From: Flaveria trinervia
Taxonomy: Eukaryota > Streptophyta > Magnoliopsida > Asterales > Asteraceae
Assembly: GCA_025506515.1 (NCBI GenBank)
Contig: CM046451.1
Span: 66,624,819-66,688,818, forward strand
Direction of reading: 5' to 3'
Length of the DNA: 64,000 nucleotides
The notes beneath the pieces are model-generated. The model saw only the letters and a list, made by a program, of their open reading frames with translations, searched no databases and had not been told where the DNA came from. The translations under genes were made by a program, and so were the position numbers. Positions 20,100-31,737 of this stretch are shown one piece after another. Position 1 is the first letter of the stretch; every line of letters starts with the position of its first letter.

Positions 20100-22974
20100 T
20101 TTGATTAATGAAATGGTTGGTTCTTTAAATTTTCCATATTTCTTTGTTTTACTCATGTCATTGAGTGATCTAATGTTCTAGATTGATTGTTATGCAAATG
20201 ACTCCTGACTGAGTTTTGCCTGATGATGTGTTGAGATGGGTTTGTTTTGGGAATTCTCAATCTCTTTTGATTGAAGTAACAATCAGATGTATTGTGATTG
20301 TTCATATCACTGGCTGAACAATATTTTTTGAAAAAAAAAATTTTGGTTGACTGGTTGTTCATGTCTCAGATAGAGCAGTATTGATTGTAAAAGCATTTTT
20401 TCTATTTTTTGATTGAACATATCACAAATGTCACAATACATTTGTTTGTTGTTTGAATCAGATTTTGATTTGTGTGACTCAACTGATTATCTCATTTGCT
20501 ACTGAGCCACTTTTTCTTTTTCTTAGGGATGAATCAAAATCAGCCCCTTTTGTAGTTTGCTTCACAAAACTATAGTTGTTTGATTTTCTGGGTTGTTTCT
20601 GTTTCTTCAACCCATTTCTCACCTCTTTCTCAAACGGGTCAACATGTTCCTTGTTGCAAATAACAACCCTACTCCATGTCTTAGTTTTGAAGACTGAGGG
20701 TCTAATAGAGTTTTATGTGTTGAACTCAGTGATCCTTTTTATTTCTTTTGTAGTGAAACCTTTTCTGATTTGCTTGAATTGTTTGGAGATATAATCTCAT
20801 TATCAGAAGTGCTCTCAGCAGTGGGTTTCACTGACTTCACATACTTCTTTTTACCTTTTAAAACAGAAGGTGTGAATTTTATAAATGGAACAATTGCTTT
20901 TATGGGCTTGTGGGTTTCATGACACTCACTGCCTTGTCTGAACACTCTTTGATTTTTATTTGGTGACCTAACTTGATTTTATCCGCATTTGTTTCAATAT
21001 AAACTTCAGGTTTGTTTTGAGGATTGGTCACTTGTTTTACTATAGATTTTCGTTCAATAGTTTTAGTTTCAATTTCCTCATTGAGTAAGATAGACTCAGG
21101 CATGAGAGTGTAGTTGTCATTGTATGGTGGAGGACATGAATTATACCCAATCCCCGACATGTCCTTTGGATCCTTTTGAGAATCAAGCATCTCTTGCAGC
21201 TTGACTGAAGACATTTGAAAGTTTTCAAGTTTCACTTCCAAAGTGTATGTTCAGCCTTAGATTGAGCTAACTTTTTAGTAAATAGCTCATTCTCAGCTGC
21301 AAGAGTGTACTTTCCACCATGGAGTTTTTCAACGTCAGAGATAAGAGATTTAATTTTGATTTCAAAGCCTTTTATCTTTTTTTCATCATCTCTGACTTCA
21401 CCTTTTCTTCTTTAATTTTATTTCCTAGTTTATGGTATGCTTTATATAACCTTGCAATTCAGTAATACATTTTTCACTACAAATGTTAGGTTTTACCTCA
21501 GCATTGGTGATGGGCCATCATTGATGTGAGCCATAAGTGCATGATTTTGAAATTGAGGCTTGACTTCCTCTTCATAAATGCTCTAGTCAGATACCCCATC
21601 TTGCTTTATCACAAGAGCACTGTCACATGACTGATTACTTCCATGAGCTTGGTTTGTCAGTTGAGGTGGATTTTGATATGATTGGTGTTATTGTGGATGA
21701 TGATCTACTACTGCGTTGATTGTTGGAGTGAAAGCTTGAGTTAGACTATGAGGATGACTGTCCTTGAGAATTCCTTTGAAAGTTGTTTCTCTTTGGGGCA
21801 TTGCATTCTCTGGAGAAGTGGCCACCATGCCATAGTTGAAGCATTCATTTTGGATTTATCATATCCAAGTTTTGTATTCTCATTAAGGCTGAGCTTTCTG
21901 CCTTTTCTAAAGAATTTCTTTGCTCTCATAGTAATCATGGCCATTTGCCATTGCAGATCCATTTCCTCCATATCATCTGGATCCATTTCCTCCAGATCTT
22001 CCTGGATCAGATGAACAAAAATGAGTCTTCCTCCTAAATATGCTTCAAAGATTGCAACAAGGCATTGTAAGTTGCCTTTTGTTCTTATGATCTTGTGTCT
22101 TTAGGAGTGGTTGTAGGAGCAGCAGCAACTCTGGATGCTTGGGATGATGTTGATGGATGATTGATTGGTGGAGTTGTAATGAACCCTGTGGTGTTTAGTT
22201 GATCTCTTGACGAGATGAAATCATCATCCTCAGTGATGAAGGCATTTTCCACAGAATGAGATTCTGATGGAAATTTGTAAACCTCAATCACTCTTGGTCC
22301 ACCAAGATTTATACTTCTTTCATCAAGTTCTAATGCGTCTATTTTGGCTATCATGATATCCAAAGTAGTACTTTCGAGATCAACAGTATTTTTCAGCATT
22401 GTTACTTCCGCTTCTAGCTTTCAGGGAGGCTGTGTAGCATTTTCTTGTTTAATTCTTGATCTTGTAAGTGACTACCATGATTTCCAAGTCATTTACCAAT
22501 TGTACAAATTTGTGCAGTTATATGGATATAGACTCCCCCTTGGTATGATGAAAAGTTTCGTACTGACAAGCTTATCCTTGTTAATTTTTGCTACTTCACT
22601 CCTTCCCTCACATAAGTTTTAGTGCATCCCACACAGCTTTTGCAGTACCATATTCTCTAATATTTTCAGCACCTCCATCTTGAGTGCTTGAGTTAGGATA
22701 GAGTATGCTTTTAGATCAATCTTGATTTTCTTATAATATTCATCATCAAGAGTTAGATCTTCCATGGGTATCCTTATAGTTTTGTAAATTGCAGCTTGAT
22801 CTGTAGACAGAGTGACAGGGATGTGTGGCCCCTTGCATATTGAGATCCAAAAATCAGGATCTACACCTATAATGTATTCCTAAACCTGATTTTTCATTGT
22901 TTAAGCTCAGATTTATGTTTACGCATAGGAGGTTTAGGTGTATGCCCAAGTTCTGAGAAACTATTAGAATCCAT
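20100..22974 (-). pseudogene. gag: gag of element A, decayed
   Basis: Starts MDSNSFSELGHTPKPP (ATG complementary to 22972-22974). Parts: capsid remnants; LESTTLDIMIAKIDALELDE (22085-22399); DPDDMEEMDLQWQMAMITMRAKKFF (21741-21986), followed by a CCHC knuckle split by a one-base shift (NECFNYG...GHFSREC); a coiled-coil-like stretch with LDSQKDPKDMSGIGY (20900-21241); and basic, low-complexity segments to about 20100. Same architecture as the gag of element F and, more distantly, E. Confidence 0.8.
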
Positions 22975-23358
22975 TTTTAACAGGTATTTTGACTTGTTTT
23001 AATTACCGATTAGATGAATTTTAAGATTGATGTCCAACTTGTCCAAATAGTCCAACTGATTTCATAATTAGATCTGTTACTTCAGTGATTTTCTTTGTTT
23101 GTTTGGTTTTGTTATTTCAATTGTTCACAGCTTCAAGAATGAAGTCTGTTGATACGTTCTTGACAGAAAAACGTATGAATAGTAACTGGTGATGTGAATG
23201 TTTTTGGTAAGAAAGTGTTGACAGGAGTATTTTCTGCTGTTTACTAATTAGAGATGATGGAATACTCTATTAGCAACTCAATCACCAGATCAATCGAGTT
23301 CTATTCAGGTCTTGGGTAGATCTGAAAAAGAACCGACAGCCAAAGCTCTGATACCAAT
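22975..23358 (-). other. 5' leader and primer-binding site of element A
   Basis: About 370 bases with no gene. The PBS is at 23345-23356: TGGTATCAGAGC on the minus strand, a perfect initiator-tRNA-Met type site two bases from the LTR. Confidence 0.85.
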
Positions 23359-24094
23359 TGACTGGGTTAGTGAAATTGAGATTCTCAATAAGGATCGAAT
23401 ATAATGACTGAGTTGATGATTGAATGGCGGAATCATACAATCAAGAAACATTCAATACAGAAGAAATACTCATAAATGCTTTTGTATATATTAATAAAGG
23501 TGATTGATTACAAAGACTGCTAGGGTTTAACACCAAAAGTAATAATGCACTTAGAGAATACAAATATTCTAATTTTCTAATTCTATCACCTCATGTACGA
23601 GGTTTTCTATTCTATTTATAGGCAGACAAGATGCCTTTTACAAAATGACTAAACTACCCTGACCTATTACATCAGAACTAGTCTAAGTCTTGATCCGCAT
23701 CTCTGCTTGTTCATCCACATTGGCAAATGCTGGTGAGTTGACTTGATCAGCATTTCTTCACTTGATCATCCACATTAGTATGTTGGTCATCCACATTGGT
23801 TAATGCTGATGAACAAATACTTCTGCACATTTTTCTGGTCATCCGCATTGGCAAATGCGGATGAACAAGTCTTGTCCGCATTACTATTTGGTCTTCCGCA
23901 TTTGTTAATGCAGAGAACAAATACTTGTCTGTATTTGTTTTATGTCTTCCGCATTGACAAATGCGGAAGACCATACTTGGTTTTTCTTGTGCAGGATCTT
24001 CATTCGCATTTCTTCTTGGACTTGTGGGAATCTATCAAGGCAACCATCAATTAACCAATTGAATTGGCATGTATAATCCTTTCAGGGTCCGACA
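23359..24094 (-). repeat. 5' LTR of element A
   Basis: On the minus strand it begins TGTCGGACC and ends CCCAGTCA, 736 bases. The U3 part holds at least six CCGCATT/AATGCGG motifs (23690-24005) upstream of TATAAATAG (complement of 23612-23620). Its outer edge at 24094 abuts sequence homologous to the LTR of C. The 3' LTR is not in the window. Confidence 0.85.
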
Positions 24095-24230
24095 TTTATT
24101 TGTATGATTTCATCAACAAATAAATATTTATTGGTGTTTGTTTAGCTTGTTATTGGGTATGACCGGACTTGGATCATAACGTACTAACCACATCAATCTT
24201 GTATCTGTCTTGGGCATACAAGATTCAACA
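24095..24230 (-). repeat. 3' LTR remnant of element C
   Basis: Matches 51407-51542 with about nine differences over 136 bases. Begins TGTTGAATCTTGTATGCCC on the minus strand. Cut off at the LTR of A. Confidence 0.9.
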
Positions 24231-25000
24231 ATCTCCCACTTGCACAAGATTCATAGAAGATTGATGCAAGCAATAAATAGCGTCTAACAATGGTTTACTA
24301 CCCTTAATACGTATGACTATGTGCGATTCAACAACATCATCCCCTTCAAGTACCTTACTCAAACTGTTTTAGGTGAATCAATCATCTATCCTTTTGTCAC
24401 AGATGTCATGTTAAATCCCAGAGACAACATAGTCATCATTCTCCATTGATTTAACTTTATCTGGCCTTAGACATCTTACTCTCAATGAATAGAGGGACAA
24501 ATCCCATCTTGACTACATACGTCTCTCACAATTACCTTGTATTATACCTGAACTCAGCCTTATGTACTCCTATGTGTCAGAATAGCGAAGAACTAAGTCA
24601 AACTATAATATTCGGTAAATATCAAGACCCAATATATATCTCACGTTAGAGGATACCAAATGATATTCACCTTTACTCAAAATTACTTATGATCAATCTG
24701 GAAGATTCCATGTAGTAATACTTGAGATGCACGCTAGTCCAATATTTGTATCCCACAAATATCTATGAACTTTGGCAGCAACCCTTTGCTCTATACTTAT
24801 CCATATGAATACCTACCAATCCAAGTTCATAATAGTCATACCTCATACTTGTTCCCACAAGTATGAACGACTACGGACGTTTTGAGTAAATGATTTACTC
24901 ATGGATTTTAAAAATGCAAAATAGGAATATTAGTTGAATCATTATAACCAAATAATTTATTCAGTAATAAAGGGTTCATTATCTAAATACAAAAATTAAA
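24231..25000 (-). other. 3' untranslated region of C with polypurine tract
   Basis: No gene seen in 770 bases. The minus-strand CAAGTGGGAGAT (24231-24242) next to the LTR is the polypurine tract. Confidence 0.7.
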
Positions 25001-25998
25001 TCAAATCCAGTCACTAGAATATTGAAGTCCCATGGCACAAGTATGACTTTCATGCTTTGCCTTTTCAAGAAGCTTGATGAGTGGATCCACATTGTTTTGA
25101 TCCATGTGAAGTTTGCAAATACATATCTTTCCCTTTTCAACTTCATCCTTTATGTAGTTGAATCTCGGTTCAATATGCCTAGTCTTTTGATGTGCACAGG
25201 TTTCCTTGATTTGAGCAATCGCACATTCATTATCACAAAGAATTTCTAGGGGGTCCTGAATGAAGGGACCACCCCTAGATCGGCAATAAATTTCTTTAAC
25301 CATGCAGCTTCCTAAGTTACTAATGAAGCAGCGATGTATTCTGACTCTTTAGTTGATAATGCCACCACATCTTGCTTAGAGCTCTTCCAAGATATTGCTC
25401 CTCCATTCAAGATGAAAATGTACTGCCATTGTGATCGTGAAACATCCCAATCAGTTTGGAAACTCGCATCTGTGTAACCCTTTAATACGAGTTCCTCCTT
25501 ACCAGATCCATAGATTAGGAACATATCTTTGCTCTTCCTTAGGTACTAAAGTATGTTCTTAACATCCATCCAATGACTATTTCCAGGGTTTTGTTGGTAT
25601 CGGCTTTTGTCATGCTCAAAGCGCATGACACGTCCAGCCTAGTGCATATCATTGCATACATGATGGATCCTATAGCAACACATAGGATTCCCTTCATTTT
25701 GTCTTGCTCATCCTTTGAGCTTGGACATTGAGTCTTACTCAATATCGTTCCTCTTTGGATAGGTATCGTACCTTTCTTAGAGTTTTCCATCTTGACCTTT
25801 TTAAGATCTTATCAATGTGTGCACTTTGATTTAAACCTATCAACCACCTTTATCTATACATACAGATCTTTATTCCCAAAATATAGGTGGCTTCACCAAG
25901 ATCCTTAAGGGAGAAGCTGCTTCCAAGCCAGGGTTTTACGCCCTCCAAGGTTGGATGTCATTTCCAAATAGTAAGATGTCATCGACATACAATACTAG
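25001..25998 (-). pseudogene. RNase H and C-terminal RT of element C
   Basis: RT palm motif LVLYVDDILLFG (YVDD codons complementary to 25978-25989) sits 14 bases from the B insertion. RT continues to SMTKADTNKT. RNase H is in 25001-25524: KGYTDASFQTDWD, SKQDVVALSTKESEYIAA and TRHIEPRFNYIKDEVEKG. Stops at about 25310 and 25530 and a frameshift near 25800 inactivate it. It joins in sequence with 46157-46750 beyond element B. Confidence 0.87.
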
Positions 25999-26003
25999 GA
26001 AAG

Positions 26004-26467
26004 TGCAGGACCGGTGAAGGGTGGTCACTTAGAACACAACAACACAAAGAGGAGAGTAACTTAACTTAATCAAACAGTGAACTAGATTAACCACAAGTAA
26101 AGACACTAAGAACACAAGTAATTAAGAGACACAACAAAAAAGCAAGATACACAAAGAGATTGTTTTTAAGAATGCAGTATATTGCTTTCTCAATGTTTTA
26201 TTACAAGTTTTACAAAGCTTGTGGTTAAAAGTATACGGAAGAAATCTGTCTTCAAGTGCTGAGCTTCGGAAGATTTTGTATCTAAAGCTTCGGAAGACTT
26301 CATCTTTGGCTTCGGAAGATATTGGTCTTGGCTTCGGAGATTTCACACTTAGAATATTTCTGTTGCTTGTGTGAAACATCCGAAGCATTCTTTTTCAGTA
26401 CTTATGCAACATGCATGCAAAAAGACTTAAGTGTTGGGTGCTTCAGCCTCTTCATATAATCTCTAGA
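26004..26467 (-). repeat. 3' LTR of element B
   Basis: Carries several CTTCGGAAG motifs (26260-26340). The end facing the polypurine tract reads ...TAGA on the plus strand instead of TACA, so the TG terminus is mutated. Confidence 0.93.
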
Positions 26468-26479
26468 ACTCCCCCTAGG
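26468..26479 (-). other. Polypurine tract of element B
   Basis: CCTAGGGGGAGT on the minus strand, directly next to the 3' LTR. Confidence 0.85.
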
Positions 26480-29400
26480 CTAATGCTACCAAAACACCTT
26501 TAAGATTTCAGATATCGACAGTCCACATCAGGATAATAACCAACCCCTTCTTCTTGATGATTAGGATTCTTCAGACTCTCAAAGTGTCTTCTCATGTCAA
26601 AGATATGATGTAGAGGCAAATTGAACATGTCTTGCCATGTGTGGACATCCTTAATGCCTTGATCTCTAATGACATTCCATCTTTCCGGATTTGTGGTGTA
26701 TGTCGAGGACAAGATGGGTCTTCTTGCTACTAGAGCGGCTAATTTATTGGGAGTTGATGGAGCATCCTCTTTTTGCACACCCTCAGGATATTCTAACTCA
26801 TCCTGAGGTTCAGAAAAGGATGTAGCTTTCTTCTTCTTTGGCTTTCGCTTTGAAGCTATCCTTTTCTTTCTCTTCGTTACTTTTAACTAAGAAGACTAGC
26901 CTGCAGCACCTGGTTGATCTTCATTGTCTTTCTCAATTGGGGCATCCTCTCTCATAGGTTCAGAAAGAGAGGGAGGTTGACCCTGCTATGAATCAGAAGA
27001 TGAAGCTTGCTGAGATTTAGTAGGAGGTCCAAGTTGTGTGTCTCTGGTTCTTCAACCTTAACCTCCACTTCAGGTGGAGCTTGACTTGGAGAAGAGTGTA
27101 AGTCAATCAGCTCTCCACTCCTTATCTTCTGCTTGATCACCCTGATATGCTCATCCACAGTGGATAGAGACATGGGGCCAAGTCTCCTTCCGGAGAATCC
27201 ATATAGCTTCAAGAAGCTCATCATCCTCTGCCTGTCTGCAAACTTCTTCATGCTCTTTTGGATGATGGCTCTTGACTTAGCGGCTTCTTTACTTAGTTTC
27301 CTTTTGGTTGTTTTTCTTTCCTTAACTATCTCAAGTTTGACTTGTTTGATATACTTAAACTCAACATAGTCATAGGATAAGGGAAGAAGTGCTTCTGCTG
27401 ATAGAGGCCTGTGGCACTCAGGTAGTTAATCATTTGATCTTGTCTTCTTCTTTATCTACCTGAGGTTCTTATTGAACCACATTCTCATATGAAGGACTTT
27501 CTTGAACTAGGGAGAGTAGGCACATGCTTGTACAATCTTTTCTTTCTTCTGTCTTTTTTGATTTGTACCAGTAGCTTGGCATCTTCTGCCTCTTTCTTCT
27601 TTTTTGACCTTTCCATGTCAACCAGTTCATTTAGTTCCTCCAAGGGTAGAGAAATGACATTGTCAATGTCATAGTTCATGGTCGGCAAGTAGTTGATCCT
27701 GACTACCCTCAACTCATCATCCTAAGTGTTTGATCTGTGGGCAACCTAGATTGCAGTCTCTATGAGTCTTGCAGACCTAGAAGAGGAACTTTCTCCCCTC
27801 AGCTTCCTTGTCCTAGCTCTCTCCTCCTCCTTAATCTCCTCAGATGTCATCTTTCTTTTCCCTTTATCACTCACAGACCTTTGTGACCTAGGGTGGATAG
27901 AGCTTTGGCCTTCATTGGTTGATGTAGCTTCTGAACTCTGGCCAGGGAGAGGTTGAGAAACACATTCACCGGTAGGTGTCTCAAAAAGAGTATTGATCTT
28001 TGCAGTAGTTGATGTTGATGAGGCAGGGCTCTTAGGTTCTGCCATTAGGCCTTTAGTCAAGGTTCACCCATGAAACTAATCTTAGGGTCTGCCTCGACAT
28101 CCAGTTGACCGATGGCATTGCGTTATTGCCTTAGTCTTCTTCTAAAGCTGAACTCTACAATGATCTTATCCTGGATTCTTTGAGCCATCTTGTCAGCTTG
28201 TCTTGATTCCTGGATTGACAAGTGGCATGTTTACTAGATCCATACTTTCATAGAAGTTCAAGTTGTGAAAATTGAAGATCTCTTGTTTCCCTTGAATTCT
28301 AATGTTGATTAGGGCTCTCCTATTGCTGTCATACCTCCACCCTATGATGTGATTGGAAGTTGGTGGAGATGACATTGCCCTTGATATTCCTTCCTCAAAC
28401 AGACTCTGATTGAAACTCTCTATTGAGTCTATATTAAGGTGAACTTGAGGAAGTTGCTATGTATGCAAAATTGCAAGTGAGGATAGTTAGTCCTCAATGT
28501 CCATACTCTCTGATAAACTCTCATGTTCTATGATTGCAATGACTTTCTCGCCCTTTGTGGTAGCATCACCCACTTGCATAGGTGAGCCAGGACTTAGGTC
28601 AATCACATCCACAGGTTCTTGTGTTCCTAGTTGAGCTCTTCTTAAGGGTCTCCCAGCTAGTTTTTCCTTAAGATAAGAAATCTCAAGTTGATGATCATTG
28701 ATCCTCTTATGTAAGGTAGTCATCTGAGATTGAAGGTGACTTACCTTTGAGACTAAATAGGTGCATGTTTTAGATAGTTTTGAACCTTTAATCTGAAATT
28801 CCCCTTATCTTCATAAGAAGAATCATTGGGGGATGAGATGATTGGACCGGAGTCCTCTCTCTCACCACCAGCTTGAGGTTCTTGGCTGCTGGATTTCCCC
28901 TGCTCATAGGCAGTCTTAGTTGAGATGATGTCAATAGGCTAAGTTGGTATGGTTGAGGTCTTAATGATGGAATCACTTTTAAAAGTGATAGCCTCTTTCA
29001 TAGGGACACCCTGAACACGTTTAGAAGTGTCCACCTTTATAGTAGGTGACTGATTTGGGATAGAAATAGGAGACTCAGGAGCATTCATCTCTCTTTGAGT
29101 AGGGGAAAGGAAGAGAGAGTCATGATACTCACTAAAACCTAGATCTTCATTAATATAGAAGTCAAGGTTGGGGATTGATTGGTTTAGATCCAAAGCCTGG
29201 GGATGGTAACTGTCCCCTGAAGGTTGATCACTTGAGTATTGAGACTCAGAGTGATGGTTTAAGGTAGTTTGGCTTATGAGCTCATTAGGCTGAGTATGAG
29301 GAACCTCAACACTCATCATTAAGTAATGGGAGTGGTCTATTCCTAAGGAGAAATGGGAGCTCTAGTGTCACTTCTTCCTATGTGGGTGAGTGTATGGGAG

Positions 29401-29926
29401 CCTCCACAGACTAAATAGTCTGAGTAGGGGTTCGTTTGGATTTTGTTTGGTAGGTGAGGGTGATTTGTGGTTGTTGAGGTGGTGTTAGGATGTGAAAGGT
29501 GTGGGTTCAACACTAGCTGGTGCTGCTAGATTGTCACCTTGAGCAATGAGCTCTAACATTTTAGGACCAGGGTTGTTTCGACCCCACAGAAGCCAACAGT
29601 GGGATTTCTCAGTATTTTAAAGATGTCGGGCTTCATCTGTCCCAATTTAAGAATATTACATCTTCCCCTTAACTATGAGCCAAGTTCATAGTTAAGAATG
29701 TATTGAACATATCTTGGGAACATATAATACTCTTAGGAGTCCATGTTTGCAAGCAGATTAGTATAAACAAACTAACAATAACCTAAACTTGACCCCCCTG
29801 AACCATCCCATGAACGATGAAGGAGAGAACCTCAGGAATCTTTCCCATCCACCATGATTGTTTATAAGCTAGGATAACCACATGGAGTAGGAATTTCCAT
29901 GGGATGAGACATTCCTTTTCTGAAGG
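26480..29926 (-). pseudogene. Extra 3' ORF (aORF) of element B, distal part
   Basis: Continues from 38531-38880 across element D. Near 29700-29930 a frame reads CLIPWKFLLHV and FPRYVQYILN, the counterparts of PWRFVIHIF and YPRFIQ in element A. Then come Ser/Pro/Thr-rich sequence (28780-29320), a coiled-coil-like stretch TTLHKRINDHQLEISYLKEK (28650-28720), a domain NHIIGWRYDSNRRALINIRI (28193-28375), basic clusters such as RRKKRLYKH (near 27530) and KRKPKKKK (near 26840), and a C-terminal domain with WQDMFNLPLHHIFDMRRHFE (26500-26778). Many stops. No clear membrane segment seen. Function unknown. Confidence 0.68.
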
Positions 29927-29931
29927 TCTTG

Positions 29932-31737
29932 TGTAAGGCCCCGTTCCCGGACGCTTACAGCTGGGTTCTCATCGCATATAAAACATATAATTACATTTGT
30001 ATTTAATAAATCGCAGCGGAAAACTAAAACAAACTTTCATTTCCATGTAAATGCTTTTGCAAACTAATACAACATTCATTACAAAAATCGTTTGTTCGGA
30101 CACAATGCAAAAACATTAATCAAGAATGCCATCCCAAAAAGCTGAGTAGTCGCCCGTGCCATCCTCAGCAATCATTACCTGCCAACTGGAAACACATCAA
30201 GTCAGCGTTGCTGAGTGAGTTCTAGTTTTATAAATAAAACATACTTTACTTTCATATAAAACCGTTCGTACTTTTACATGATCACACATCATACGTACAC
30301 ATAGATAGTATCATTATTATCTTCCTTCATTCGTTCATTCCTTCTTTCATTACCTTACTTGCGCATCGGACATCATCCCGAACCAATACCATGTGCTACA
30401 CCCCGGTTAGTCGTAGCTACCGGGCCGAAGTCAACGAATGACAGCTAAATGTATGCCGCGGTACTAGGAGTAACCGTCAGTCTTAGCTATGGGTGGCCGA
30501 AGTCAACGAATGACAGCTAAACGTATGCCACAGTACTAGGGGTGAGCGGTAGAGGTCCTACATTTTGGGTCAATCACCAAGAGGACCCCGTATCCGATGT
30601 GTGCAAGACGTTTCATTCGTTCATCATGTTCCTCTTCCTTTATCTTTCACTTTACGTTACATAATACTTCGTTCATTCATCATAACAAGTAAAGCCAGGA
30701 AAGATACTATAGATCACATAAGGAACATAAACATGCATCAACATCACATCATACATGGCAACATCATACATACATAAATCAACATCATCATCATCATCAT
30801 GCCCAACATGCTTCTAAAACCTCGATCGTCATCTTAAGAAACTCTTATGGGAACCTTTACATTAACACTTACATCTGCACTTTCCCCCGAAAGTCAGAAG
30901 TCACTACACCTTCCTCGGGTTCAACAGCCCTATTCGGGCGTATGGACACCTTCAGTCGCATGGCCTCCATGCGACTGAACATCATGCGATTGAACTAATA
31001 CGGATGAACACCTATGCGAATGAACATCCAGTCGTGCGAATGGACCCTCAGTCGCATGACCCCCATGCGACTGGCCTCCAGTCGTGCGAATGAACCCCAG
31101 TCGTGCGAATGGATCCCAATCGCACCCTAATCGGCCGTATGGCCTCCATTCGGCCTCCAGTCGGTCGCCTAGCCCTAACTGATGCAAATGCAGTTCAACC
31201 CGACTGCAGCCGAGGGTTTTCGGCCTCCAACTCATCTAAACCCATTTTAAGCCTAAATCGACCATCCTAAACCTTAGGGATGCATACCCTAACATCATTC
31301 AAGCACAACCAAGCAAGAAATCAAGTCACAAACGCTCATACACATACATACACGCATACATACGGGTTTCACCCAAAACGCGAAAAAGAGTTTTCAGATG
31401 TATTCCAGCCACAAATCGTTTGAAAACAAGTAAAAGAGGGGTCCTAGAACTCACCTAAACGAGCACAACGACAAGAGCTTCGATTCGGCTTGCTTCACGA
31501 CGATTTTGGCGACCCGAATCGACCCGAACCAACACTTTGTCCCCTTTTTCTCCTCTTTCTCTCTATTCTTCTCTTTGTAGCTGAAATGTGAGTGTGGGGA
31601 GAGTGGGCTGCCCTCTCCCTACATATATCACCACATTTCCCACTTTTCTTCGTTGGCGAGTTTGGTCCCTCGACTTTTGGACTTTATTTTCTTTTCTTTC
31701 TTCCCTGCTTCAAAATAATAAATATCCGGGTGTTACA
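29932..31737 (-). repeat. 3' LTR of element D
   Basis: TGTAAGGCCCC...GGTGTTACA on the plus strand. Contains an 80-90-base tandem duplication (about 30405-30545, built on GTCAACGAATGACAGCTAAA) and a cluster of CAGTCGCATG/CATGCGACTG stem-loops (30953-31100). Both are shared with the 5' LTR. Confidence 0.95.
30953..31073. repeat. Stem-loop cluster in the LTR of D
   Basis: 30953-30977 and 31049-31073 are perfect inverted repeats with arms CAGTCGCATG and CATGCGACTG and 5-base loops. Single arms (AGTCGTGCGAATG and variants) follow to about 31115. The same cluster is at about 37735-37900 in the other LTR, where the first stem has decayed. Confidence 0.85.

Larger units (their letters stand above)
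1..24094 (-). mobile_element. Element A: Ty1/copia retrotransposon with 3' extra ORF, 3' end outside window
   Basis: Read on the minus strand it runs 5' LTR (23359-24094), PBS, gag, protease, integrase, reverse transcriptase, RNase H (ending near 16385), a long spacer, and an extra ORF (1601 to 1); its 3' LTR must lie left of base 1. The protease-integrase-RT order defines Ty1/copia. Element E is inserted in the spacer and splits it into 1602-2131 and 14158-16384. Its LTR ends exactly where homology to the LTR of element C begins, so I infer that A jumped into the 3' LTR of C. Gag and pol carry many stops and frameshifts, so the element is dead. Assigning the aORF at 1-1601 to A rests on orientation and on continuity across E. 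Confidence 0.8.
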
